DNA from: Planctomycetaceae bacterium
Lineage (GTDB): Bacteria > Planctomycetota > Planctomycetia > Pirellulales > Pirellulaceae
Assembly: GCA_024638965.1 (NCBI GenBank)
Contig: JAHEJI010000025.1
Coordinates: 1 to 41,246, forward strand
Reading direction: 5' to 3'
Length of the DNA stretch: 41,246 nucleotides
The position numbers were made by a program, and so were the translations under genes. The notes under the pieces were generated by a model. It did not search any database, was not told the origin of the DNA, and saw nothing but the letters and a program-made list of their open reading frames with translations. This document shows, piece after piece, positions 1-8,279 of the stretch. How positions within the stretch are numbered: the stretch's first letter is position 1; every line of letters begins with the position of its first letter.

Positions 1-11
1 TATGGGATGGG

Positions 12-48
12 CTGCCAGTCTGGGGGTGGCTGTTTTGACGGCTGGCAG
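12..48. repeat. Short inverted repeat near left edge
   Basis: CTGCCAG at 12-18 is matched by CTGGCAG at 42-48, a 7-bp stem with a 23-nt loop. It lies upstream of the first gene. There is no T-run, so it is not a convincing terminator. It could be an operator-like site or chance. Nothing else can be assigned to bases 1-96. Confidence 0.2.
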
Positions 49-96
49 TCCAGCACGTTGTCAACCGAGCAGACTGTGGCGGCCAGATTTGCGATC

Positions 97-104
97 AGGG
101 AGGA
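97..104 (+). promoter_or_regulatory. Ribosome binding site for the TTG start at 111
   Basis: AGGGAGGA ends 6 nt before the TTG codon at 111. It is the reason the non-ATG start was accepted for the RNase HII-like gene. Confidence 0.7.
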
Positions 105-110
105 ACAGAA

Positions 111-1073
111 TTGGCGTTTTACATCGGAACCGACGAAGCCGGTTATGGCCCCAATCTTGGGCCGTTGACCATCACAGGAACGCTGTGGCAAGTTCCCGAG
201 CCCGATATCGAGCTTTATCCATTATTGGAGGAAGTCGTTTCGGATCGCATTATCGAGGGGCGGCTTGCGATTGCCGATTCAAAAGCACTTTATCAGTCGA
301 CAGGGACTATTAAGGCGTTGGAAACGAGTGTGCTGGCAGTCTTATACGCGCAAACTGATCAGATGCCGTCTGATTGGCGGAAATTGATGCAAATCGCCTG
401 TTCGGAAGACCATCTTGAATGTGAAGCAGAATCCTGGATCGCCGGACAACAACTCACGTTGCCATTGGCGGCGGATATCGAAGCGATCAAAGAGCTCGGC
501 CAGCGTTTTCGAATCGCTTGTGGCAAGGCAGAAGTCGAGTTGCTACGAATTAACTGCTGCCCAATCTTCCCGTCGAATTTTAATCGTGGCATCGATGAAT
601 ATGGGAACAAAGCATCTCTCCTTTCATCAGTCACGATGTCGTTGGCGTCTGAACTCAAGGCGTTTGCATTTGGACATGACACCGATTCGTGCCTGAAAAT
701 CGTTTGTGACAAACATGGCGGACGCAGCCGGTACGCAGGCTTGTGTTCGGAGTTTTTGACTGAGGAATTCATCTGGGTTAAAGAAGAAGGGATCGATATC
801 AGCGCTTACCGCTGGAGCGAAAATTCTCGAGATGTTTCAGCCAGTTTTGTCGCTCGCGGCGAGTCATTTTTGCCAACGGCACTTGCATCGATGGTTTCCA
901 AATACGTGCGCGAAGTGTTCATGGAACTGTGGAACCGATTCTGGCGTTTGAAAGTGCCGAACTTAAAACCGACGAAGGGATACCCGTTAGATGCAAAGCG
1001 ATTCAAACGCGAGATTGCGTCGGTTCAAGAAACACTTGGCATCGCCGACGAATCGATTTGGCGGAAACGTTAG
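111..1073 (+). CDS. Divergent ribonuclease HII-like protein
   Basis: The 320-residue product has the landmarks of RNase HII, which cuts the RNA strand of RNA-DNA hybrids and single ribonucleotides in DNA. Residues 7-13 (TDEAGYG) match the DEAGRG active-site motif, giving acidic residues D8 and E9. ADSKAL near 55-60 matches the DSKxL segment. D200, in a CDKHGG context, is a candidate third acidic residue. ALASMVSKYVRE (257-268) resembles the ASIxAKVxRD helix, and KGYPLD (289-294) the HKGYxT segment. It is longer than usual RNase HII (about 200-260 residues) because of insertions between 60 and 150. The start is TTG, chosen because AGGGAGGA at 97-104 lies 6 nt upstream. The gene is alone on the plus strand and converges on the metalloprotease gene. 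It may be a planctomycete-specific variant rather than the housekeeping rnhB, so no symbol is given. Confidence 0.7.
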   Translation: MAFYIGTDEAGYGPNLGPLTITGTLWQVPEPDIELYPLLEEVVSDRIIEGRLAIADSKALYQSTGTIKALETSVLAVLYAQTDQMPSDWRKLMQIACSEDHLECEAESWIAGQQLTLPLAADIEAIKELGQRFRIACGKAEVELLRINCCPIFPSNFNRGIDEYGNKASLLSSVTMSLASELKAFAFGHDTDSCLKIVCDKHGGRSRYAGLCSEFLTEEFIWVKEEGIDISAYRWSENSRDVSASFVARGESFLPTALASMVSKYVREVFMELWNRFWRLKVPNLKPTKGYPLDAKRFKREIASVQETLGIADESIWRKR

Positions 1074-1097
1074 GGTTTGGGTGGGGCTTTGAGTCTG

Positions 1098-1162
1098 GTA
1101 TTGATGAAGGCGTTTCCGTAGGCCCGCATTGCCTACGCGGTTAAGCGATGCGCCTTCAATAC
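1098..1162. repeat. Long interrupted palindrome between convergent genes
   Basis: The outer arms are GTATT (1098-1102) plus GAAGGCG (1106-1112), pairing with CGCCTTC (1151-1157) plus AATAC (1158-1162), with a 3-nt bulge. The inner arms are CGTAGGC (1117-1123) and GCCTACG (1131-1137) around a 7-nt loop. The structure sits in the 140-bp gap between the ends of two convergent genes, so it could act as a bidirectional terminator or be a REP-like element. There is no T-run directly after either arm. The last 17 bases of the right arm (1146-1162) recur exactly at 17203-17219. Confidence 0.6.
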
Positions 1163-1213
1163 TCTTGCTCTCACAAAAAAATTCCCATTTGACAATCGAC
1201 CTCCGACTTATGA

Positions 1214-3820
1214 TTATTTGCCGCCAATTGGACTTCCGGGCGGGGCGGGGATTGATTCGGGAGGAGAAGCTTCGAGGTACGGCCGTTCGATGATCTGGCC
1301 GATTTCGCGAAGAAGGTAGTTGAGAAAAGCCGTTTCGCTGGTGTTACGAGAGGCCTTTAACCCCGCTTGGCAGGTCGTTTCAATGTGATAGAGACAGCTC
1401 AACGCGGCGTCTTTGACTTCCGGCGAGGCCTGTTTGTGATCGACGAGTTTCATCAATTGCTCGACGACGCTCCGTCTTGAAACCCTGGACAATTGCTGCT
1501 CGGTTTCGGTCCGCGCGTTTTGTTCCCAAGCCCAGACGATATCGGCTACGACGACGATGAAGCGCTGGAGGTCCATGTTTTGTAGTTCCGTCGATTGTTG
1601 CGCGAATCGTGCCAATCGCTCATGTTGCAACAACTCTGAGATTGCCATATCTGCCGCGACTCTGGCCGCCGCAAGTGGATCAAATGTTCGCCCGGTATTC
1701 CGTGGAAATGATTCTTGATCGCGTAGTTGCCTGTATGGCTTAACTCCGATTGAATTGACAATCCGTTTGTTGATCGCGAGTTGTTCCGGTGACATCGAAT
1801 TTAATATGGTACGGGCGGCGACCAATTGATCAGCAAAATTTACCGGACGCGGTGATGTTTGAACGGCGACATCCCCATAGTCGTACGTGACGCCACCAAT
1901 TAATTTGGCGGTCGCTTGTATCTGGTAACGGTGATGAAGATAAATGGGAACCAGGTACTGTTCGACGTCGGCACTGGCGATTTCTTGAGGAAGTTTGTTT
2001 GGAGAGAATTGATCGAGCGCGATTCTCCGCACTTTTAACACGTGATTAAGTTCATCAACCGGATTCTGTCCGTTGTCCCACAAGTTAGCCAACGGATGAG
2101 CGGCTCCGGCTGGTCGGGCATCCGCGTCGGTCAGGAAGATCATCCCCTTCTTTGCCGCGTTATCGAGAATCCGATTCAATACCAACGATTCATCCACGCC
2201 TTCCGGAAACTGAGAATAAGCGAACTGCACGGAGACTTTGTCCCATTCGCCTATCCCAACTGCGTAGGCGTCGGAAAGATCAAGTTGGTTATCGGCCCCA
2301 ATTTTGATCCTCGGAGCCGGGTAGTCCATTACCGAGGCTCGGTCGCCGTAAGTACTTGCTGCGAAATTGTGAACGAATCCAAGCGTATGACCAACTTCGT
2401 GCGCGGAAAGCTGTCTGATTCGGGCCAACGCAACTTCCACGGGGTCAGCCTTCGCGGCCAGAGTCGCCAAGGGAGTTTCAGCTGGGACTGATCCGATCCC
2501 GCAACAACCGCAATTGAGTTTGCCAGTTGGAGCGGGTAGAGCCTCCGACAATCCGGCCGCCAGCAAACGATCTTGTCGCACCCTCAACGATCCAAGAGAA
2601 ACGTGGCCTTTAATAATCTCTCCCGTCCGGGGATCAATGATACTGCCACCGTAACTCCATCCGCGGGTACTTCGATGCACCCATTGAATCACGTTGTAGC
2701 GGACATCGAGCGGGTCGGCAGCCTCCGGAAGAACTTTGACCTGAAAGGCGTTCTCGAAACCGGCCGCCGCAAACGCATCGTTCCACCAACTCGCACCGTC
2801 GATAAGGGCATCTCGAATCGGTTGGGGAGCCCCCGGGTCAACGTAGTAGACAATTGGTTCAACTGCCGGTGAAGTCGACGCGTCGGGATCCTTCCTTTCC
2901 AGACGATGACGGATAATCCACCTTTGATCGAGTGGTTGGTCAATCGGTACAGCATAGTCGGCAAACGTAATGTGAATACTGGGACAACGGACGTTGTATT
3001 TTCTGGGGCGATATCGGTCATCGGGCAATTCGATAAACGAATGATGTTGTCGAAGAGAGACCGAATTCGGAGTTGGCGCCGTTTGCGAAACCAGTGGACC
3101 CGGTTTTGCCGACGTGAACGTTAAGGTTGTTTCCAGTTCGGTATTCCTGGGAAACGCCTTGCAACGTGGCAAAAATACGGCTGACCGACTTTCGTCAATT
3201 TGGAATTCACCTTGCTCGGTTCGAGAAAGCGTATCGATCACACCATGAACATCGCTCATCAACAGGCTGGTTAGGTCGACCAACACATCGCCGTTTTCAT
3301 CTTCGGCTTCGACTTTGCCGCCCCAAATCACCGAATGGGCGAACGACTGATTGACGGCATGTCGCTCCGCCAGATTATCACTATCGGCGCGAAACCGCAG
3401 ATTGCGTTGCATCAGTAAGACTTTGGGACCAACGCGAACAAAACGAACAACTTTTTGATCCCCCAATTGGCCTCGGTCGAGTCCTATCGGATTGGAACCC
3501 AAGCCTGTTGCGAGCGCGTGGACATACAGAAACTCTTGTTCGAACTGCTTGAGCTCCAGCAGTATTTGGCCGCTCTTGTGATCGAACCAGAAAGGCAAAA
3601 ATCCTTCTTGTTTGTCAAGTTCCCTGGTTCGATTGGCGATTGTCGGAATTTCGTCTTTTTTTTCTTCTTCGTCAGCTGAAGATTCTAATACCTGAGAATC
3701 AGTCGCCGGAGGCGAGGCTGCATGCTTTGGAAAACCGTGGATGGCTTGTGTCGTCGTAGCTAACGACGACAACGTCAAAAAAACAAATACGGAAAGGCCA
3801 AATTGTCTAATGCGGTTCAT
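1214..3820 (-). CDS. Secreted zinc-dependent metalloprotease (DUF5117/DUF5118-type)
   Basis: The 868-residue product starts with a basic, hydrophobic signal peptide (MNRIRQFGLSVFVFLTLS, cleavage probably after TTTQA). A long N-terminal region (about 50-310) resembles DUF5118/DUF5117. The metzincin-like zinc motif is HEVGHTLGFVH at 474-484: zinc ligands H474, H478, H484 and catalytic E475. A Met-turn (SVMDYP, M498) follows. The family is found in Bacteroidota and Planctomycetota and is thought to act outside the cytoplasm; substrates are unknown. The frame is open further upstream, but ATG 3820 is preferred because it begins the signal peptide and sits one base after the stop of the EI24-like gene (TAAcATG), which suggests translational coupling. 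A small Cys cluster (CGCCG) lies about 35 residues before the zinc motif. Confidence 0.85.
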   Translation of the reverse strand: MNRIRQFGLSVFVFLTLSSLATTTQAIHGFPKHAASPPATDSQVLESSADEEEKKDEIPTIANRTRELDKQEGFLPFWFDHKSGQILLELKQFEQEFLYVHALATGLGSNPIGLDRGQLGDQKVVRFVRVGPKVLLMQRNLRFRADSDNLAERHAVNQSFAHSVIWGGKVEAEDENGDVLVDLTSLLMSDVHGVIDTLSRTEQGEFQIDESRSAVFLPRCKAFPRNTELETTLTFTSAKPGPLVSQTAPTPNSVSLRQHHSFIELPDDRYRPRKYNVRCPSIHITFADYAVPIDQPLDQRWIIRHRLERKDPDASTSPAVEPIVYYVDPGAPQPIRDALIDGASWWNDAFAAAGFENAFQVKVLPEAADPLDVRYNVIQWVHRSTRGWSYGGSIIDPRTGEIIKGHVSLGSLRVRQDRLLAAGLSEALPAPTGKLNCGCCGIGSVPAETPLATLAAKADPVEVALARIRQLSAHEVGHTLGFVHNFAASTYGDRASVMDYPAPRIKIGADNQLDLSDAYAVGIGEWDKVSVQFAYSQFPEGVDESLVLNRILDNAAKKGMIFLTDADARPAGAAHPLANLWDNGQNPVDELNHVLKVRRIALDQFSPNKLPQEIASADVEQYLVPIYLHHRYQIQATAKLIGGVTYDYGDVAVQTSPRPVNFADQLVAARTILNSMSPEQLAINKRIVNSIGVKPYRQLRDQESFPRNTGRTFDPLAAARVAADMAISELLQHERLARFAQQSTELQNMDLQRFIVVVADIVWAWEQNARTETEQQLSRVSRRSVVEQLMKLVDHKQASPEVKDAALSCLYHIETTCQAGLKASRNTSETAFLNYLLREIGQIIERPYLEASPPESIPAPPGSPIGGK

Positions 3821-3821
3821 G

Positions 3822-4691
3822 TTATGCCGGATCTTTTTGTGCCGAATTTTCGGACTCTGCCGCCCTAACGATTCGTATCGCCAGCGAGATTCGGCCGAGA
3901 CTCTCAGATGCTTGAACAATTCCACCGAGAATCGGAATCGGTTCACTCGTCATTTTAACAAGCCCGAGGCCTGTCGTTGCCGCGCTATTTTGTCCACAAA
4001 TCTTCAAGGCCTTGATTCGAGAATGCCCCATTTTCTCGAGCGGATCACGCAACTCGCCATAGCCGGTCAAAAAACAAGCGTAAACCGAACCTGTCAGGCC
4101 AGCGGCGAGCGTCCCAATAATCGGAATCAATGCCAGCGTGCCAAATAATGTTTGGGGCAGTAACAGCGCTCCCGCTTGAAAAACTCCGTTAGCAATCTCA
4201 CCGGCGAATGAAGTTTCTTTTCGTTTATCAAACTTGAGTCCTGCCGACTGGATGGCTTTGTCAGTGAGGAGGCCACCAAAATAGCCTGTCAATATTCCAC
4301 CAGTGAGACGCCAGCAGAACAAAAAGATAAAGAAAAACACGAATCCCATGAATATCCGGACTGCGAGAGTCGTGAAGAAACTAACCGACTCCGTTGTCGA
4401 TTCTTGATCGATGTCCGCAATTTTGGACGTCTCGCCGACGACCCATTCGATCAGCAAATCAAGCCATTCAATCACGTACTCACCAACGACGTAGATAAGA
4501 CTCAGCAAGGCGATCGAGACGACTGTCTGAATGATTACTGGAATAATGAAATACCAGATCAAGCCTTTTTGTTTGAGCAGAAGGGTGATACCAAAAACTG
4601 GCGTCAAAAGTCCTTCAAGAAACCAGCCTTTGGATGATTTCGGCAGTGGAGCGATTCTTGGGTCGAATCGTTGTTGAGCAACTTGTTCCAC
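3822..4691 (-). CDS. EI24/CysZ-like membrane protein
   Basis: This 289-residue integral membrane protein has several long hydrophobic segments (roughly residues 45-70, 105-130 and 170-205). Its opening pattern, GWFLEGLLTPVFGITLLL, and overall plan resemble the EI24 family, which includes the sulfate-uptake protein CysZ. No sulfate-assimilation genes lie nearby, so transport of sulfate is not claimed. The start is GTG at 4691; GGAAGG lies upstream but 14 nt away, so the exact start is uncertain. It is the middle gene of a three-gene minus-strand operon: 38 nt after the repeat protein and one base before the metalloprotease start. The arrangement could mean the membrane protein serves the secreted partners, but that is inference. 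Confidence 0.65.
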   Translation of the reverse strand: MEQVAQQRFDPRIAPLPKSSKGWFLEGLLTPVFGITLLLKQKGLIWYFIIPVIIQTVVSIALLSLIYVVGEYVIEWLDLLIEWVVGETSKIADIDQESTTESVSFFTTLAVRIFMGFVFFFIFLFCWRLTGGILTGYFGGLLTDKAIQSAGLKFDKRKETSFAGEIANGVFQAGALLLPQTLFGTLALIPIIGTLAAGLTGSVYACFLTGYGELRDPLEKMGHSRIKALKICGQNSAATTGLGLVKMTSEPIPILGGIVQASESLGRISLAIRIVRAAESENSAQKDPA

Positions 4692-4729
4692 GACGTATCG
4701 GCTTGCCTTCCTTGTTCTCGTTCAAAGAG

Positions 4730-5812
4730 TCAGGCCGCGAACACCGGAAGATAGTTTAGTGGGATTTGCAGAATGATGCAGGCCATTGCCGCACCAAACG
4801 ACGGTCCAGCTTCGCTGGACTGCCAAGACCCATCAGCCGCCTGGCTTTTGACGAGCTGGTCTCGAATGGCAGGGTACCATTCGTTCCAATATTCGCCTCC
4901 CGCATGCCACATCGCTTGGATCGCGTAATAGTTTGAGTAAAAGTAATGGCCGCCGTTTGCCGCGCCTGATGGTTTGAATCTCTTCAAATAAACCAACGCC
5001 TTTTGAACGGCCTCGCCTTCGTAGATTCCAGCACTGTACAGCGAGGTAACTCCGGCGGCAGTCATGGCAAACGTCGTGTGGCCGCCGTTCATCGTGTAGC
5101 GAAAACTGCCATTCTTGTTTTGGCTCTTTTGCACGTATTCGATACACTTTTGCCGCACGTCATCCGGAACATCAATGCCCGCATCGCGAGCGCCGCGGAG
5201 CCCCATAATTTGGCAAACCGTAATCGAAAGATCCGCGTCCTGCTTTCGAGGCTGGTATCGCCAGCCTCCCTGATTGTTTTGAGTTCGGCACGTCAGATTG
5301 ACTGCTTTGCGAAGTTTGTCACCGATATCAGCCCGCTGCGTCATACCATAGGCCTGGGACAGAAAAAGCATGCTAAATCCGTGACCATACATGTTCTCAT
5401 GTGCCATGTTGTCCCGGCGAGCGATGTAGCCGTTTTCACGAACGTTGCTTAGAACGAATTCGACAGCCATGTCGACAGCTTTTCCATAATTGCCGATACC
5501 CGGCGCATGCCCGCCACACATCAAAGCCAGGCCACTGAGCGAAGCCGTGGCAACCCCGGCCGACATTCCGCTGTTGCCAAACGCCCCTCGATTGCGACCG
5601 CTCTTAACTTGACTTCGAATCAGAAATGACAATGCGCGATCAATCGCAGCTTGAGTCCGCGGAGTTATCAACTCGGCAGGCGTCTTTTCATTGGGGGACG
5701 CTTTTCGATCCGGAGCCATGAGCCCCCAGGCAGTGGCGGGTGTCGTGACTGCGGCTAGACCAAGTCCGGCGGCGAATTTATTAAAGCTGCGTCGATTCGG
5801 CTGGCGTTGCAT
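4730..5812 (-). CDS. Tat-exported prenyltransferase/squalene-cyclase-like repeat protein
   Basis: The 360-residue product begins with a twin-arginine signal (NRRSFNKFAAGLGLA, residues 6-20) followed by an Ala-rich stretch. The mature part is an alpha/alpha toroid of the squalene-hopene cyclase/prenyltransferase type, with repeats such as GGWRY..QDADLSIT and DGSW. The DxDD catalytic motif of true hopene cyclases is not seen; QDADLS occupies a comparable place. A cyclase activity is therefore not claimed, and such Tat-exported toroids in planctomycetes have no established function. ATG 5812 is chosen over the longer frame to 5920 because AAGGGG (5819-5824) lies 6 nt upstream and the Tat signal then sits at the N-terminus. 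It is the first gene of the operon with the EI24-like protein and the metalloprotease. Confidence 0.75.
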   Translation of the reverse strand: MQRQPNRRSFNKFAAGLGLAAVTTPATAWGLMAPDRKASPNEKTPAELITPRTQAAIDRALSFLIRSQVKSGRNRGAFGNSGMSAGVATASLSGLALMCGGHAPGIGNYGKAVDMAVEFVLSNVRENGYIARRDNMAHENMYGHGFSMLFLSQAYGMTQRADIGDKLRKAVNLTCRTQNNQGGWRYQPRKQDADLSITVCQIMGLRGARDAGIDVPDDVRQKCIEYVQKSQNKNGSFRYTMNGGHTTFAMTAAGVTSLYSAGIYEGEAVQKALVYLKRFKPSGAANGGHYFYSNYYAIQAMWHAGGEYWNEWYPAIRDQLVKSQAADGSWQSSEAGPSFGAAMACIILQIPLNYLPVFAA

Positions 5813-6184
5813 TTGCGGCCCCTTAGGTTTTCCACGTTTCCCACATTTATGATAGCCGTATTTGCGAAATGGGTCAAAACTAGCCTCGACTTTGATCGAG
5901 ACTCCGTCGTGATTGACCAAATCGACAATACGTTGATAATCACGTCTATTAAAACCCGGATTAACAAAATTGGTGTCGCCTCAACACGGCACTAAACACT
6001 CCAATCGTGGACAGACAGGGCGATGCAGGTTCTTTTTCTGTTGAAAAAGTGCTCTTTTTTGCCGTGAATTCGCAGCGTCGGCCACTTTCGTACACGGGAT
6101 TTTGAAGGTTAAAGAAAGTTAATCAAGGCAACCAGTAACAAACCGCTATTGGCGCTTTTTCTCAACAGCAATTGTGAAATTTGA
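5813..6184. other. Divergent intergenic region, repeat-protein gene / transketolase
   Basis: About 370 bp separate the divergent start codons and should hold both promoters. No confident -35/-10 pair was found for either gene. An AT-rich hairpin, CTTTTTC-TGTT-GAAAAAG, lies at 6032-6049 with a T-run at about 6055-6060. It could be a weak terminator or leader structure on the plus strand. No gene is seen. Confidence 0.4.
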
Positions 6185-6202
6185 ATGACAGGTAATACGT
6201 TA

Positions 6203-8257
6203 ATGACGACTTCGGCGCTCGATATTCAACAGCTTTCCATAAACACAATTAGAACTTTGTCGATGGATGCAGTTCAACAAGCGAATAGCGGTCATCCTGG
6301 AACTCCCATGGCACTGGCTCCGGTGGCGTATGCGCTTTGGACGAATCATCTCAAGTATGATCCACAACATCCTCAATGGGCTGCGCGAGATCGCTTCGTG
6401 CTTTCGGCGGGTCACGCATCGATGTTGTTATACTCGATCTTGCACCTCGGTGGCGTTCAAAACATCGACGAAAGCGGGCTACCCACTGGTGAACTGGCCA
6501 TCTCACTTCAGAGCATCAAAGACTTTCGTCAACTGCATAGCCCTTGTGCCGGTCATCCGGAGTTTGGCGAAGCCGCCGGGATCGAAACGACGACCGGGCC
6601 GTTAGGGCAGGGGATAGCCAACAGTGTCGGCATGGCGATTTCTGGTAAGTGGTTGTCGGCTCGTTATGATCGCGACGACTACGAATTGTTTGGATTCAAT
6701 GTTTACGCACTCTGCGGTGACGGCGACATCATGGAAGGTGTGGCTTGCGAAGCTGCTTCTTTAGCGGGGCATTTGAAGCTGTCGAATCTATGTTGGATTT
6801 ATGATGACAACAAGATCACGATCGAAGGCAGCACCGATTTGGCATTTAGTGAAAACGTAGGAGCCAGATTCGAAAGCCTGGGCTGGAGAGTTGTCAAAGT
6901 CGCGGATGCGAATGATGTGGACGCGATCAATGCGGCACTTGGCAAGTTTAAGGAGACCGTTGATCGACCGACTTTGATCATCGTGCGAAGCGTCATCGGA
7001 TATGGTGCACCCAACAAAGCTGGAACACACGACGCACATGGGTCACCCCTGGGCGAAGACGAAATCAAATTGACCAAAGAAGCTTATGGCTGGCCTGATG
7101 AGAAGTTTCTTGTCCCTGCAGAAGTCAAGGAGCACTTTGCCGCGACGCTTGGTGAGTCTGGAAAGGCCGCATATGCCGTCTGGTCTGAAAAGTATGATTT
7201 GTACCAACGCGCGTTTCCCTCCGAAACCAAAGAGTTACAGGCTTTGTTTCATCGCAAGCTTCCCGAGGGCTGGGAAGACGCATTGCCTGTCTTCGAAACT
7301 GATGCAAAGGGTACCGCGACTAGAAATTCGTCTGGCAAAGTGATTAACGCGATTGCTTCCAGGATCCCCTGGTTCATTGGTGGTTCGGCGGATCTCGCTG
7401 GCTCGACAAAGACGATTATCAATGACGAAGACGCGGGCCATTTTAGTGCCGACTGTTACGGTGGTAGAAACTTTCATTTTGGTATTCGCGAACATGCGAT
7501 GGCAGCCATTGCAAATGGAATGTGCCTTTCCGGAATCAGGGCGTATTGCGCCACGTTTTTTGTGTTCACCGATTACATGCGACCTTCGATGAGACTGAGC
7601 GGCTTGATGCACCTGGCGCCGATTTATGTATTGACTCACGATTCAATTGGACTTGGCGAAGACGGTCCGACGCACCAACCGGTCGAACATTTGGCGGCTT
7701 GCCGCGCGATTCCGCGGTTACAAGTTATGCGACCAGGTGACGCAAACGAAGTCAGTATGGCCTATCGCTCGGCGTTGTCGTGCAATGACTTGCCCACCGC
7801 AATGGTGTTGACTCGGCAGAACGCTCCGACATTGGATCGTACGAAATATGCGAGCGCAGAAGGCGTCTTGAAGGGGGGCTACGTCTTGCTCGATTCCGAG
7901 GGCACTCCGGATGTGATTTTGATCGGTACCGGCAGCGAGTTGCAGCTGTGTTGCGAGGCGGCCGAAACTCTGGCCGGGAATGGAATCAAAGCGCGAATTG
8001 TCAGCCTGCCATGCTGGGAGCTGTTTGAGCGACAGCCAGAATCTTACCGTCATGACGTGCTGCCTCCGAAGCTGACCGCACGTGTTGCGATCGAAGCGGG
8101 TGTCAAACAAGGTTGGGAACGTTATCTTGGCAATGAAGGCGTGTTTATTGGGCTGGACGGCTTTGGAGCCTCAGCTCCTTTCGAAAAACTCTACGAGTAT
8201 TTCGGGATTACAGCGCATGCCGTTGTCGATGCTGCAACGAAACTTGTGAAGCAGTAG
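6203..8257 (+). CDS. tkt: Transketolase
   Basis: This thiamine-diphosphate enzyme of the pentose phosphate pathway moves two-carbon units between sugar phosphates. The 684-residue product shows the full family plan: SGHPGTPMALAP near 29-40 (H31), the ThDP/Mg motif GDGDIMEG at 172-179, the catalytic glutamate E430 in GIREHAMA, and the substrate-binding stretch GEDGPTHQPVEH near 485-496. The length is normal for bacterial transketolases. An in-frame ATG at 6185 has no Shine-Dalgarno site. ATG 6203 is preferred because AGGT lies about 9 nt upstream and MTTSALDIQQ looks like a usual N-terminus. The gene stands alone and converges on the AlkD-like gene with a 22-bp gap. Confidence 0.95.
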   Translation: MTTSALDIQQLSINTIRTLSMDAVQQANSGHPGTPMALAPVAYALWTNHLKYDPQHPQWAARDRFVLSAGHASMLLYSILHLGGVQNIDESGLPTGELAISLQSIKDFRQLHSPCAGHPEFGEAAGIETTTGPLGQGIANSVGMAISGKWLSARYDRDDYELFGFNVYALCGDGDIMEGVACEAASLAGHLKLSNLCWIYDDNKITIEGSTDLAFSENVGARFESLGWRVVKVADANDVDAINAALGKFKETVDRPTLIIVRSVIGYGAPNKAGTHDAHGSPLGEDEIKLTKEAYGWPDEKFLVPAEVKEHFAATLGESGKAAYAVWSEKYDLYQRAFPSETKELQALFHRKLPEGWEDALPVFETDAKGTATRNSSGKVINAIASRIPWFIGGSADLAGSTKTIINDEDAGHFSADCYGGRNFHFGIREHAMAAIANGMCLSGIRAYCATFFVFTDYMRPSMRLSGLMHLAPIYVLTHDSIGLGEDGPTHQPVEHLAACRAIPRLQVMRPGDANEVSMAYRSALSCNDLPTAMVLTRQNAPTLDRTKYASAEGVLKGGYVLLDSEGTPDVILIGTGSELQLCCEAAETLAGNGIKARIVSLPCWELFERQPESYRHDVLPPKLTARVAIEAGVKQGWERYLGNEGVFIGLDGFGASAPFEKLYEYFGITAHAVVDAATKLVKQ

Positions 8258-8279
8258 TTCGAAGATCGCGAAACTAGTG

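Noticed and set aside
2..313. 103-residue plus-strand open frame at the left edge
   Set aside because: It overlaps the RNase HII-like gene in another frame, has an Arg/Ser-rich composition and no ribosome binding site.
4730..5812. Functional squalene-hopene cyclase
   Set aside because: The toroid repeats are present, but the DxDD catalytic motif is not seen, it is about half the length of a true cyclase and it carries a Tat signal.
6032..6060. AT-rich hairpin with T-run upstream of transketolase
   Set aside because: The stem is only A-T rich with a displaced T-run; too weak to call a terminator, so it is only mentioned in the intergenic entry.
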